The notes under the pieces are model-generated. The model was not told the origin of the DNA. It did not search any database and saw only the letters and a program-made list of their open reading frames with translations. Below, in pieces: positions 40,750 to 49,216 of a DNA stretch of 64,000 nucleotides (the stretch's first letter is position 1; every line of letters begins with the position of its first letter). Where the stretch lies: the NCBI RefSeq assembly GCF_003944715.1, contig NZ_RWIT01000004.1, forward strand, positions 186,001 to 250,000. The letters run 5' to 3'. The DNA is from Hymenobacter rigui (GTDB lineage: Bacteria > Bacteroidota > Bacteroidia > Cytophagales > Hymenobacteraceae). Both the position numbers and the translations under genes were made by a program.

Positions 40750-42807
40750 TTATTCGACACCATTGGTTGACAGGAAAGCCGTAAGCTCCCCCGAATACGT
40801 GAGCGTAAGCTGGTGCATAGCCCGGGTGCAAGCCACGTACAGCATGCTTCGGTCAACGTCCGTTCGGTAGTTGCGCGCGGAAACAAAAGGCACGATGACG
40901 GCATCAAATTCCAGCCCCTTGGCCAGGTGAGCCGTGGTGATGATAACGCCCTCTTTGAACTTGGTGGATTCGTCGGTGAGCAGGTACACGCCGGGGGCTT
41001 GCAGCGCCTCATACACCTGCTCGGCTTGCCGGAGGGTTTTGCAGATAATGCCCAGCGAGTGACTGGCGGAGGCAGGGAAATCCGTTAACAATTGCCGAAT
41101 GGCCTCCAGCTCTTCCTGCCGGTTCCCGCAGCGGGTTACCGCAGGTGTGGGACCGTGCCGCTCCAGCGGAATAATGTCCGGGTTAGGCGTGATGCGCTGA
41201 GCAAAGGCCGTAATTTCAACGGTGGAGCGGTAGCTACGGTAGAGCTTTACCACATCGGCCTGCGGAAACACCCGTTCAATGGTTTCGGCCGAGGACGCGC
41301 TGTAGGGGTTCACTGTCTGGCTGACGTCGCCGAGGATGGTTTTGCGGCAGTGGAACAGGCGCGACAGCACGGCGTACTGCACCGGCGTGTAGTCCTGCAT
41401 TTCATCCACTAGCAGGTGCTTCACGTGGTCGTAGCCGGGCAGGCCTTCCAGCCGGATGCGCAGGTAAATCAGGGCAAATACATCGGCGTATTCAAGCCGC
41501 TGGCCGGGGTGGAATTTCAGCAGCTCGGGCCGCCCGATCCAGCGGTAAAAGTCCCGGTATAAGTCCACCACGTTGTGCAGCCGGAACATGCGGGGCAGGG
41601 CCTCGCCAATCGTGCCTTTTTCCTGACCCGTGAGCTTGCGGCCGGCCGCGTCGCGCACGAAGGCCCGCACGTCGTTGGCAACCAGCGCAAACCGTTTCAG
41701 CAGCGGCACGCGGTGGTAGGTCCGGAACTTCTGCTGAATAAAGGCCGCCGGCACCACCGTGCGGCCCACCCGCAGCTCGGTTACGGTGAAGTAGGTATTC
41801 TCAATGTGCAGCAGGTACTGGTTCAGCTGGCTCAGGAACTCAAACGACGACTTGAACCGAATCCGCTCGATAAAGGCGGCGTCGTGGTGCTCCAGCAGCG
41901 CGGAAACCTGATCGAAGAAGGTCTGGAACGAGTAGCGGTTTTCCAGCAGATCGGCGGCCAGCTCCTCCATACCCATTTCCGGAATGTGCTCTTCGCCCAG
42001 TTCGGGCAGCACGTTGGAAATGTAGTCGGCAAAGACCTTGTTGGGGGAAATAATCAGGATATCCTTGGCGGCAATGGTTTCGCGGAAGCGGTAGAGCAGA
42101 AAGGCAATGCGGTGCAGGGCAATGGAGGTTTTGCCCGAGCCGGCCACGCCCTGAATTACCATCACTGTAGCCTCCTCGTTGCGGATTACCGCGTTCTGGT
42201 CGCGCTGAATGGTGGCGACGATATTCTTCATCTTATCGTCGGAGGACTTGGCCAACTCCTGTTGCAGCACGTCGTCGTGAATGTTCACGTCGCTGTCGAG
42301 CACAAACTCCAGGCGGCCGTCCCGGATTTTATACTGCCGCTTCAGGTCGATGTGGCCGTGCACCGGGCCCGATGGCGTAGCGTAGGAAGCCTCGCCCAGC
42401 TCAAAATCATAGAACAGCGAGGAAATGGGCGCGCGCCAGTCGTACACCAGATTCCGGCGCTGCTGCTCATCAAAAAAGGAATGCACCCCGATGTACACCG
42501 GCGTGGCGGGCTGGCTGGAAGTGCCGAAATCAATGCGGCCGAAATAGGGTGACTGCACCAGTTTGAGCAGGCGGCGCTTCCGGGCTACCGCGCCTTCGCC
42601 CGTGAGGGCCATGCGGTTGATGGACTGGTCGGCGGCTACCATATCGGCCTCGTCCATGCCCGACTGATGCTCGTGGATGTACTGTTTTTTCTGCCGCAGC
42701 TCACTGGAAAACTGCTTCACGGCATCATCCACGCGGCGCACGGCCAGCGTGAGCTGCTCCTTGATTTCTTCCAGGTATTCTTTCTCTTCTTGCTCAGTGG
42801 CGTTCAT
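40750..42807 (-). CDS. HelD-like UvrD/Rep-family ATPase
   Basis: From ATG 42807 (685 residues). The N-terminus (about 1-75) is a charged coiled coil (EEIKEQLTLAVRRVDDAVKQ), then the superfamily 1 core: Walker A GVAGSGKTSIALHR, LIISPNKVF, the DEMQD Walker B box in LLVDEMQDYTPVQYAVL, GDVSQTVNP, and C-terminal TTAHLAKGLEFDAVIV and YVACTRAMHQLTL. This layout fits HelD, an RNA-polymerase-associated ATPase that frees stalled or inactive polymerase, more than a DNA repair helicase. It stands alone on the minus strand. The in-frame start at 42849 is possible but leaves no room for promoter spacing from a CACCTTTG box near 42837. Confidence 0.87.
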   Translation of the reverse strand: MNATEQEEKEYLEEIKEQLTLAVRRVDDAVKQFSSELRQKKQYIHEHQSGMDEADMVAADQSINRMALTGEGAVARKRRLLKLVQSPYFGRIDFGTSSQPATPVYIGVHSFFDEQQRRNLVYDWRAPISSLFYDFELGEASYATPSGPVHGHIDLKRQYKIRDGRLEFVLDSDVNIHDDVLQQELAKSSDDKMKNIVATIQRDQNAVIRNEEATVMVIQGVAGSGKTSIALHRIAFLLYRFRETIAAKDILIISPNKVFADYISNVLPELGEEHIPEMGMEELAADLLENRYSFQTFFDQVSALLEHHDAAFIERIRFKSSFEFLSQLNQYLLHIENTYFTVTELRVGRTVVPAAFIQQKFRTYHRVPLLKRFALVANDVRAFVRDAAGRKLTGQEKGTIGEALPRMFRLHNVVDLYRDFYRWIGRPELLKFHPGQRLEYADVFALIYLRIRLEGLPGYDHVKHLLVDEMQDYTPVQYAVLSRLFHCRKTILGDVSQTVNPYSASSAETIERVFPQADVVKLYRSYRSTVEITAFAQRITPNPDIIPLERHGPTPAVTRCGNRQEELEAIRQLLTDFPASASHSLGIICKTLRQAEQVYEALQAPGVYLLTDESTKFKEGVIITTAHLAKGLEFDAVIVPFVSARNYRTDVDRSMLYVACTRAMHQLTLTYSGELTAFLSTNGVE

Positions 42808-43075
42808 CACGGGCGGCTCTTGGAAAACGGACCACAAAGGTGCCATCAAATTCCCGGTTCCTGAAGCAGCGGCCCGCTTTTATCCGATGTCCAATTAGGC
42901 AGTGTGGGCGGCAGGGCGTTGTGCAGAGTGCCGCGGAGCAACTCGGGTGCCTGCGTTCTGCAAGAGCGGCCTCAGCCGAGCAAGAGGCTTCATTGCGCTC
43001 CGCACGAGGTACTTCTTTCCCGCTATCCATACAACCTGCCCGTAGCGGCGAAACCGAAACGGGCCGCCGACGAAG
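42808..43075. other. Intergenic region, mostly without recognisable content
   Basis: A 268-bp gap between two minus-strand genes. A CACCTTTG promoter-like box lies near 42837 for the helicase gene. The middle (42960-43015) has words such as GCTTCATTGCGCTCCGCACG that recall family A repeats but no convincing inverted arms. Confidence 0.4.
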
Positions 43076-43669
43076 CTATTTCTGCAGCGTGAACAGCGGC
43101 AGGGGCTGCAGCTTGGTGTACTTTCCGCCCAGCTCCTGCAGCTCAGCGGCATGCACCTGCAGGTAGTTGTTGAAGCGCATGGCGGCCTGGTCGTACCGCA
43201 CGCGGAAGCTCACCAGGTCCCCATCGGCCGTCTGAATCTGGTCGGTGAGGGTTTTGATGGGAGCGGGGGGCTCCTGCGTGGTGGGCAGCAGGGCGTATAC
43301 GGCCCGTAACAGGGAGTCCTGGGCGGAATCATAGGCATCAATCCGCTCCGACTCGGCCATGGTTTGCTGCGTGTAGCGGCGGCGCGGCAGCCGGTCGTTG
43401 GCGTACTGCAGCTGGGCCAGTTGCTGGCGGTTGGTGCCGGGCTGGGTGGTCAGCTCGCGCAGCAGCTGTCGGGTATCATGCAGCTTGGCATCATCCGAAG
43501 CGACCATTTCACTCCAGCGGGCATCCACGGAATCCTGCAGAATATCCAGCTGCACCTTCACGGCCTGCGCCGAAGCGGGGTCGATGGCTTTGGGAGTACG
43601 GTTGCAGCTAACCGTGGTAAGGGCTGCCAGCAGCAGCAAAAGAGAAGCAAAGCGCGGCATGAGCAGCAT
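43076..43669 (-). CDS. Lipoprotein of unknown function
   Basis: From ATG 43669 (197 residues); ATG 43660 is an equally reasonable start. The signal peptide ends in lipobox TTVSC (MLLMPRFASLLLLLAALTTV). The mature protein is helical and rich in Gln, Asp and Arg (DILQDSVDARWSEMVASDDA, LLRELTTQPGTNRQQLAQLQ), with a C-terminal RFNNYLQVHAAELQELGGKY that faintly recalls LemA-type ends, though the diagnostic LemA N-terminal motif is absent. It is likely an outer-membrane-anchored helical lipoprotein. Function unknown. Confidence 0.65.
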   Translation of the reverse strand: MLLMPRFASLLLLLAALTTVSCNRTPKAIDPASAQAVKVQLDILQDSVDARWSEMVASDDAKLHDTRQLLRELTTQPGTNRQQLAQLQYANDRLPRRRYTQQTMAESERIDAYDSAQDSLLRAVYALLPTTQEPPAPIKTLTDQIQTADGDLVSFRVRYDQAAMRFNNYLQVHAAELQELGGKYTKLQPLPLFTLQK

Positions 43670-43968
43670 ACGGGAGAGATAGGCAGAAGCTGAAGAGTAC
43701 ACCAGACCAACGAATTTTCCTTAAAAAACACTCAATCACGCTAAAAGAACAAACTGTGGGGCAAACCAGCAGCTGAAATCAGGGCACAGCGGTACGGAAA
43801 GGAGAGTGGCAGTACCATGCCCACGCCGCCTGTTAAAGCAGCCCCGGAAAGTTGATTTGCGGAAAGTGCTTTACAGCCTGATAGTTAGTAGAAAAATCTT
43901 TGTGGAGCTTCGCCGTGGCGGCCGGGTTTTTCCTGCCTTCGGATTATCCAAAGGCACCGCAATTGCCC

Positions 43969-43976
43969 TATCTTTG
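43969..43976 (+). promoter_or_regulatory. Consensus -7 box of the T9SS lamin-tail gene
   Basis: TATCTTTG matches TAnnTTTG exactly and lies 35 bp before the ATG at 44012. The rest of the 43703-44011 gap contains nothing else that I can identify. Confidence 0.65.
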
Positions 43977-44011
43977 TGTTCGGTTCATCCACACCTTTTT
44001 GTTTTAATAGT

Positions 44012-45085
44012 ATGAAAAAGAGCTACATTCTAGCTTCGGCCCTGATGCTGGCAGCTGCCACTGCCTCGTTTGGCCAAGGCACTGAACTTTTCCTTTCCGA
44101 GTACGACGAAGGAGCCCACCAGTCGGGCACCAGCTATAACGGTGGTATCTCCAACTCATCCGGCAACGAGCGGGCTGTTGAAATTTTCAACCCCACCACG
44201 GGTGCCGTAAACCTGGAAGCATATTCCATTCGTCGGTATTCCAACGGTGCTACTGCCGTATCGGAAGAAGAGAAACTCAAGCGCACCACCGGTGCCAACG
44301 TGCTGAACTCAGCCGACGTATTCGTGTACGCCAACGGGGAGGCCACCATCACGCCTATTCTGAACAATGCCGACCAGTTGGGGGCTTTCCCATATGGCAC
44401 GGCCGGTGCCAATACGCTAGTGAAGAGCGGTGTTGCCTACTTCAACGGCAACGATGCGCTGGCACTGGTACGCTGGACGGGCGCTACGGCCGGCCAGGGC
44501 ACGGCTATACTGGTAGATATTTTCGGTGTAATCGGTCAGGACCCCGGCACGTCGTGGTCGGCCCAAGATGCCAGCGGCACCCTGGTTACCTCGGCTAACC
44601 AGTCCCTGATTCGTCGTCCGTCGGTTTCGATAGGCACGCGCACCAACCCGCAGCCCCAGGGCGGCACGCCTACGGCCCGCACCGGCTACGATATTTCGGC
44701 CGAATGGCAGTCGTATTCCACGGCCTTTCCCGGCGGTGTGCAGGACCCCGCTGCCCAGAGCTATTCTCGCCTGGGTGAGCACAACGACTACACCGGCCCT
44801 TACGGCACGTACGCCCCGCTGAAAACGCTGGAGAAATTCCACTCGTCTATCAGCGTATTCCCGAACCCCGCCAGCGGCAAAGCTTTCGTGCAGATCAAAG
44901 GCGCTAAAGTTGGCTCGGTAACGGTGATGAACGGCCTCGGCCAGCGCATCACGGCCCAGCCCCGCGGCCTGAGCGAAGAAACCGTAACGCTGGACATTTC
45001 GCGCCTTACGCCCGGCCTGTACTTCGTGCAGTTCATCTCGCAGGATGGCCAGCTGAAAGTGTACAAAGAGCTGATGGTGAAGTAA
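44012..45085 (+). CDS. Secreted protein with lamin-tail-like domain and T9SS type A sorting domain
   Basis: From ATG 44012 (357 residues). A signal peptide (MKKSYILASALMLAAATASF, cleavage after GQ) leads into a domain with lamin-tail (LTD) features: LFLSEYDEGA, NERAVEIFNPTTGAVNLEAY, ALALVRWTG and DIFGVIGQDPGTSWSAQD. The C-terminal 75 residues (ISVFPNPASGKAFVQIKGAK ... LTPGLYFVQFISQDGQLKVY) are a T9SS type A sorting domain. It should be exported to the cell surface or medium. Bacterial LTD proteins are often linked with extracellular nucleases or hydrolases, but no catalytic domain is present here. Confidence 0.88.
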   Translation: MKKSYILASALMLAAATASFGQGTELFLSEYDEGAHQSGTSYNGGISNSSGNERAVEIFNPTTGAVNLEAYSIRRYSNGATAVSEEEKLKRTTGANVLNSADVFVYANGEATITPILNNADQLGAFPYGTAGANTLVKSGVAYFNGNDALALVRWTGATAGQGTAILVDIFGVIGQDPGTSWSAQDASGTLVTSANQSLIRRPSVSIGTRTNPQPQGGTPTARTGYDISAEWQSYSTAFPGGVQDPAAQSYSRLGEHNDYTGPYGTYAPLKTLEKFHSSISVFPNPASGKAFVQIKGAKVGSVTVMNGLGQRITAQPRGLSEETVTLDISRLTPGLYFVQFISQDGQLKVYKELMVK

Positions 45086-45134
45086 ATCAAAGATTTTACG
45101 GATTACACTGGTTGCACAGAATAGCCTCGGTGCA

Positions 45135-45176
45135 GCCAAACAACGCCCGCGACTTGTCGTGGGCGTTGTTGTTGGC
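45135..45176 (+). terminator. Hairpin after the T9SS gene, within a family E repeat region
   Basis: Near-perfect arms with core CAACGCCC...GGGCGTTG around the loop CTTGT lie 50 bp after the stop codon at 45085. Family E words (ATTTTACGGATTACA and AAATCCGCGTAATCTGCG) flank the hairpin at 45090-45108 and 45268-45288. Confidence 0.7.
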
Positions 45177-45237
45177 AGAGGGTGTGCGCGGCCAACGTAA
45201 CCGATAGTAACTGTAGCCCCGAGCGGTGTGCTGTTCG

Positions 45238-45245
45238 TACCTTTG
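45238..45245 (+). promoter_or_regulatory. Consensus -7 box upstream of thiL
   Basis: TACCTTTG matches TAnnTTTG and lies 64 bp before the thiL ATG at 45310. Family E repeat words lie between the two. Confidence 0.6.
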
Positions 45246-45309
45246 CCCGGCCTGCACCGTCGGGCAGGAAATCCGCGTAATCTGCGTAAGCAGCAAAATC
45301 AGTGAGTAT

Positions 45310-46332
45310 ATGACGCCTTTAGATAAAGTAGGAGAGTTTGGTCTGATTCGTCGGATTCAGGAAACCGTGCAGCTGCAGCAGCCCAGCACCGTGCTGGGCA
45401 TTGGCGATGATGCGGCTATCCTCGCGCCCCCAGCCGGGCAGGAAGTGGTTATCAGCACCGATTTGCTGGTGGAAGGTGTGCATTTCGACCTCACGTTCTG
45501 CCCCCTGAAGCACCTGGGTTACAAAGCCGTGGCGGTAAACGTATCGGACGTGGCCGCTATGAATGCGCTGCCCACCCAGATTGTAGTGGCCGTGAGTGTA
45601 CCCGCCCGGTTCTCAGTAGAGGCCGTGGAGGAGCTGTACGAAGGCATCCGGCTGGCCTGCGAGGCCTACAATGTGGACCTGGTAGGCGGCGACACCACCG
45701 GCAGCCGCGCCGGCCTCACCATCGGTATTACGGCGCTGGGTCTGGCCGAAGCGGGCAAAGCCGTGCGCCGCAGCGGAGCCGGTGCCAACGACCTGCTCTG
45801 CGTAACCGGCGACCTGGGCGGGGCCTACCTGGGCCTGCAAGTGCTGGAGCGCGAAAAGCAAGCCTGGCAAGCCGACCCCGAAACCCAGCCCGAACTCAGC
45901 AAATACCCCTACGTGCTGCAGCGCCAGCTCCGCCCCGAGGCCCGCATGGACGTGGTGCACGAGCTGCGCGACCTGGGCGTGGTGCCTACCAGCATGATTG
46001 ACATTTCCGACGGGCTGGCCTCCGAGGTGCTGCACCTCTGCCAGGCCAGCGGCACCGGGGCCCGCGTGTTCACCGAAAACCTGCCCATTGCCAACCCCAG
46101 CCTGGAGGTAGCCAACGAGTTCAACCTCGACCCCATCATGTGCATGCTCAACGGCGGCGAGGACTACGAGCTACTCTTCACCGTACCTCTCGCCGACCAC
46201 GCCAAAATCAAAAACCACCCCGATATCACCATCATCGGCCACATGGTGGACAAGAGCGAGGGCGCCAATCTGATTACGAAGTCCGGCCAGCCCATCCCGC
46301 TGCGCGCCCAGGGCTTCCAGCACTTCGAGTAG
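45310..46332 (+). CDS. thiL: Thiamine-monophosphate kinase
   Basis: From ATG 45310 (340 residues), usual for ThiL, which phosphorylates thiamine monophosphate to the active cofactor thiamine diphosphate. The AIR-synthase/ThiL superfamily blocks are present: EFGLIRRIQE, LGIGDDAAILAPP, STDLLVEGVHFDLTFCPLKH, NVSDVAAMNALPTQ, the nucleotide-binding VGGDTTGSRAGLTI, MIDISDGLASEVLHL and GGEDYELLFTV. The in-frame start at 45226 would place the promoter box within the coding region and is rejected. No other thiamine genes are close by. Confidence 0.96.
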   Translation: MTPLDKVGEFGLIRRIQETVQLQQPSTVLGIGDDAAILAPPAGQEVVISTDLLVEGVHFDLTFCPLKHLGYKAVAVNVSDVAAMNALPTQIVVAVSVPARFSVEAVEELYEGIRLACEAYNVDLVGGDTTGSRAGLTIGITALGLAEAGKAVRRSGAGANDLLCVTGDLGGAYLGLQVLEREKQAWQADPETQPELSKYPYVLQRQLRPEARMDVVHELRDLGVVPTSMIDISDGLASEVLHLCQASGTGARVFTENLPIANPSLEVANEFNLDPIMCMLNGGEDYELLFTVPLADHAKIKNHPDITIIGHMVDKSEGANLITKSGQPIPLRAQGFQHFE

Positions 46333-46337
46333 CCTCC

Positions 46338-46498
46338 CGTCATTGCGAGGAGGCACGACGAAGCAATCTTTCCTTCGCCACGCGACAAGCCTTGAGAAAA
46401 GAAAAGCCCTTATTCCTACGTAGGAGTAAGGGCTTTTGCTTAGGTCATCGTTGAGTGCTCAGAAAAGAAAGGATTGCTTCGCTCCGCTCGCAATGACG
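46338..46498. repeat. Family A element, copy 2, enclosing a terminator
   Basis: Left arm CGTCATTGCGAGGAGGCACG...AAGCAATC (46338-46370), right arm GGATTGCTTCGCTCCGCTCG...CAATGACG (46471-46498), same arm type as copy 1 at 10856. The intervening 100 bp are unrelated to copy 1 except that they also hold an intrinsic terminator. Confidence 0.85.
46402..46437. terminator. Bidirectional terminator between thiL and the convergent gene
   Basis: A near-perfect 36-bp palindrome beginning AAAAGCCCTTATTCCTAC and ending GTAAGGGCTTTT, lying inside family A element copy 2. T-rich on both exits. Confidence 0.82.
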
Positions 46499-46499
46499 G

Positions 46500-46874
46500 T
46501 TAGTCCTCCGGGTAGGGCACGTACACGAAGTTGGTGAACTCCTCGTCCAGCACAAACAGGCAGCAGTACTCGTCGGCGTCGCGGTAGGTTTGCTGGAAGG
46601 CTTCGATGCCATTCTCGTTGATGATGCCCTGCTGCACGAACAGCTCCAGGTAGCTGGCAAATACGTGCCACTCCAGGTTCAGCTCGTCGGCGTTGATGAG
46701 CAGGCCGCCCAGCGGCACCTCCTGGCGGGCAAACACGAAGATGGGATACTTGGAAATATCCCGCTTGCGGATCTGCGAGGAAGCCTCGCTCAGCGTATCG
46801 GAAACGGTAGCAAAGTCCTTGGTGATGGTGCCAAGGTATTTGCCGTTCAGTTCAGGGTCGTTGGTGTAGTCCAT
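46500..46874 (-). CDS. Conserved hypothetical protein (124 aa)
   Basis: A 124-residue cytoplasmic protein (MDYTNDPELNGKYLGTITKD...). It looks like a compact alpha/beta fold with acidic patches; segments PIFVFARQEVPLGGLLINAD and LFVLDEEFTNFVYVPYPED are likely conserved strands. I believe close relatives are common in Cytophagales, but no function is known to me. Its ATG lies four bases after the stop codon of the AT-rich gene upstream on the same strand, so it may now depend on that transcript. Normal base composition. Confidence 0.72.
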   Translation of the reverse strand: MDYTNDPELNGKYLGTITKDFATVSDTLSEASSQIRKRDISKYPIFVFARQEVPLGGLLINADELNLEWHVFASYLELFVQQGIINENGIEAFQQTYRDADEYCCLFVLDEEFTNFVYVPYPED

Positions 46875-46878
46875 GTTG

Positions 46879-47616
46879 TTAGTTTAGGATGACTATCTTT
46901 TTAATGAAATCTGTGGTATATACTTCTGTTTTATGATTCTTGTAGTTATATACAAATATATACTTGTCTGTTTTTCCAATGTATATGTGGTTTTTGTTGA
47001 CTGGATTTCCAATCTGTTCTGTATACAATTCTATATCAGGCTTGTTAGTTCTAAACTTAATATCTAAACCTGATTTCGTAACAACAGTTATTAAGATAAA
47101 AATAAATGTAGATAATATCTGAATTGAAATAGCTATATTGGTGTTTGGTTTCTGAGTATGATTAAAAAATGCCCTGCATATCTCTAGTGTAACAACCAAG
47201 TATGCAAATGAAAAAAAAGATGCGAAAGTAAACGCTACTATACTTGTTAGTCTATAATATTGGCCTGATATTAACAATGACGATACTCCTCCTATAGTTG
47301 TTAGGAACATAGCCCATGATAATTTGTTGGAAAATGCTATGTGTCTTTGCCAAAATGGCATGTTGTAGACTTTTAGCAGCTGATGTTCATCAAATGAATC
47401 TGTATTGCTTAGTAAAAATATTGTAATAATGCAGATAAAAAATATTAATATATATAAAATTATATCATTCGTTAATAAGGTTAAAACCTCTGTTATTTGT
47501 ATGTATTCTATTATATTAACATTAAATATTCTATAATATATAGTTTGTTTTAATAAGCCTAATGCTGTCAAAATTATATATAATAACGGTAAATATTTTG
47601 TGATTTTTTCTATCAT
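46879..47616 (-). CDS. AT-rich multi-pass membrane protein, probably acquired
   Basis: A 245-residue protein with about five predicted transmembrane helices (for example YLPLLYIILTALGLL, NDIILYILIFFICIITIFLL, AMFLTTIGGVSSLL, IVAFTFASFFSFAYLVV, IQILSTFIFILITVV) and a C-terminal soluble domain of about 65 residues ending HIYIGKTDKYIFVYNYKNHK. Its DNA is strikingly AT-rich: 13 of 60 bases at 47461-47520 are G or C against 35 of 60 at 48001-48060 in the next gene. Codon use is also unlike its neighbours (many Ile, Asn, Lys). It sits between rlmD and the conserved 124-codon gene. No family is recognised; transfer from an AT-rich relative is inferred. Confidence 0.75.
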   Translation of the reverse strand: MIEKITKYLPLLYIILTALGLLKQTIYYRIFNVNIIEYIQITEVLTLLTNDIILYILIFFICIITIFLLSNTDSFDEHQLLKVYNMPFWQRHIAFSNKLSWAMFLTTIGGVSSLLISGQYYRLTSIVAFTFASFFSFAYLVVTLEICRAFFNHTQKPNTNIAISIQILSTFIFILITVVTKSGLDIKFRTNKPDIELYTEQIGNPVNKNHIYIGKTDKYIFVYNYKNHKTEVYTTDFIKKIVILN

Positions 47617-47652
47617 AATATGTCTATATTAACTTGTGGCAAATAACAATAA

Positions 47653-49062
47653 TTATCGCAACTCCAGCAGCACCACATTCTCCACGTGGTGCGTATGCGG
47701 GAACATATCTACGGGCTGCACTTTTACCACTTTATACGCTTCGTCCAGCAGCTCCAGGTCGCGGGCCTGGGTGCCGGGGTTGCAGCTGACGTACACGATG
47801 CGGGGGGCGCGCATTTCGAGGAGGCGGGCCACTACGTCGGGGTGCATGCCGGCGCGGGGCGGGTCGGTGATGACCACATCGGGGCGGCCGTGCTTGGCAA
47901 TGAACTCGGCATTGAGCACGTCCTTCATGTCGCCGGCGTAGAACTCGGTGTTGGTGGTGCCGTTGATTTCGGAGTTGATGTAGGCGTCCTTCACGGCCGA
48001 TTCCACATACTCCACGCCTACCACGTGCCTGGCCTGCCGTGCCACAAAGTTGGCAATGGTGCCGGCCCCGGTGTAGAGGTCATACACCAGCTCCGAGCCG
48101 GTAAGCTGGGCGAAGTCGCGGGTGATTTTATAGAGGTTGTACGCGCCCTCGGAGTTGGTCTGGTAAAAGGATTTCGGGCCGACGCGGAAGCGCAGTCCTT
48201 CCATTTCCTCGTGAATGTGCGGCTCGCCCTTGTAGCACACCACCTCCAGGTCGTGGAAGGTTTCGTTGCCCTTGTCGTTGAGCACGTAGTTGAGGGAGGT
48301 GATTTGCGGGAACCGCTCGTGCAGGAAATCCAGCAGCGGAAACAGCGCGTCGTGGGCGTAGTAGCACTGCAGAATCACCATCAGGTCGCCGGTATTGGCC
48401 GTCCGGATGATGAGGTTGCGCAGGAAGCCTTCCTGCGTCACGAGGTTATTGAAGGGCAGATCATGCTCGTGGGCGTAGTCGCGCACAGCCAGCCGGATCT
48501 GGTTACTGGGGTCGGGCTGCAGCCAGCAATGGTTCACGTCCAGAATCTTATCGAAGCGGGCGGGCGTGTGGAAGCCCAGTACGCGCCGGTCGTAGTCGTG
48601 GCCGCTGGCAATCTGCTCGTTGGTAAGCCAGCCGTTGTGGCTGAAGGTGTACTCCAGCTTGTTGCGGTAGTAGGTCTGGGCCGGGCTGGGCTGGATGGGC
48701 AGGATTTCGGGCAGGGCCACCTTGCCGATGCGCTGCAGTGTGTCGGCCACCTGCTGATGCTTGAACTTGAGCTGGGTATCATAGCCCAGGTGCTGCCACT
48801 TGCAGCCACCGCAGGTGCCGAAATGCTCGCAGAACGGCTGCACCCGTAGGTCGGAATACTTGTGGAAGTGCGTGGGTACGGCCTCCAGGAAGTTCTTTTT
48901 GGCCTTGGTCACGCGCAGATCCACCACGTCGCCGGGGGCCACTTGCGTCACAAAGATGACCAGGTTCTCGCGGCGCACCAGGCACTTACCCTCGGCCACC
49001 ATGTCGGTAATTTCGACTTCGCGGAGCAGCTCCGCGGGAATGTTTTTAACTGATTTCCTCAC
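47653..49062 (-). CDS. rlmD: 23S rRNA (uracil-5-)-methyltransferase, RlmD/RumA type
   Basis: I start at GTG 49062 (469 residues, VRKSVKNIPAELLREVEITD) rather than ATG 49089, because an exact TACCTTTG promoter box at 49068-49075 would otherwise lie in the coding region. The N-terminal TRAM domain is followed by an iron-sulfur cluster motif (CEHFGTCGGCKWQ), then the SAM-dependent methyltransferase domain with VYDLYTGAGTIANFVA, DVVITDPPRAGMHPD and the catalytic cysteine in YVSCNPGTQARDL. It methylates a uridine in 23S rRNA; the exact position (1939 in E. coli) is assumed. The message is probably leaderless. Confidence 0.93.
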   Translation of the reverse strand: MRKSVKNIPAELLREVEITDMVAEGKCLVRRENLVIFVTQVAPGDVVDLRVTKAKKNFLEAVPTHFHKYSDLRVQPFCEHFGTCGGCKWQHLGYDTQLKFKHQQVADTLQRIGKVALPEILPIQPSPAQTYYRNKLEYTFSHNGWLTNEQIASGHDYDRRVLGFHTPARFDKILDVNHCWLQPDPSNQIRLAVRDYAHEHDLPFNNLVTQEGFLRNLIIRTANTGDLMVILQCYYAHDALFPLLDFLHERFPQITSLNYVLNDKGNETFHDLEVVCYKGEPHIHEEMEGLRFRVGPKSFYQTNSEGAYNLYKITRDFAQLTGSELVYDLYTGAGTIANFVARQARHVVGVEYVESAVKDAYINSEINGTTNTEFYAGDMKDVLNAEFIAKHGRPDVVITDPPRAGMHPDVVARLLEMRAPRIVYVSCNPGTQARDLELLDEAYKVVKVQPVDMFPHTHHVENVVLLELR

Positions 49063-49067
49063 AGGGG

Positions 49068-49075
49068 CAAAGGTA
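49068..49075 (-). promoter_or_regulatory. Consensus -7 box, probably leaderless start of rlmD
   Basis: TACCTTTG on the minus strand ends five bases before the GTG at 49062. This placement decides the choice of start codon. Confidence 0.65.
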
Positions 49076-49078
49076 ATC

Positions 49079-49118
49079 ACTGATTCCACGGATGTTGAGC
49101 GGATTCCACGGATTTTGT
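49079..49118. repeat. Family E repeat words upstream of rlmD
   Basis: GATTCCACGGATGTTGAGCG and GATTCCACGGATTTTGTGG are direct near-copies next to the rlmD promoter, related to the CGGATT words at 4733-4763 and 45090-45288. Confidence 0.45.
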
Positions 49119-49216
49119 GGACGATTGTCCGGGTTGTTGGGAAAGGGTCGGAGGTTGTTGGGTCCGGGCTGGAAGCAGCAACGAATCAGCCTGGATTCGT
49201 TGCGAATGATATAAAG

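Noticed and set aside
43076..43669. Assignment of the lipoprotein as LemA
   Set aside because: Only the C-terminal residues are vaguely similar; the diagnostic N-terminal LemA motif is missing.
43806..44015. A 69-codon plus-strand frame before the lamin-tail gene
   Set aside because: It covers the consensus promoter box at 43969 and overlaps the next start; no protein features.
46879..47616. Calling the AT-rich gene a phage or insertion-sequence remnant
   Set aside because: No integrase, transposase, terminal repeats or target duplication were found at its edges.
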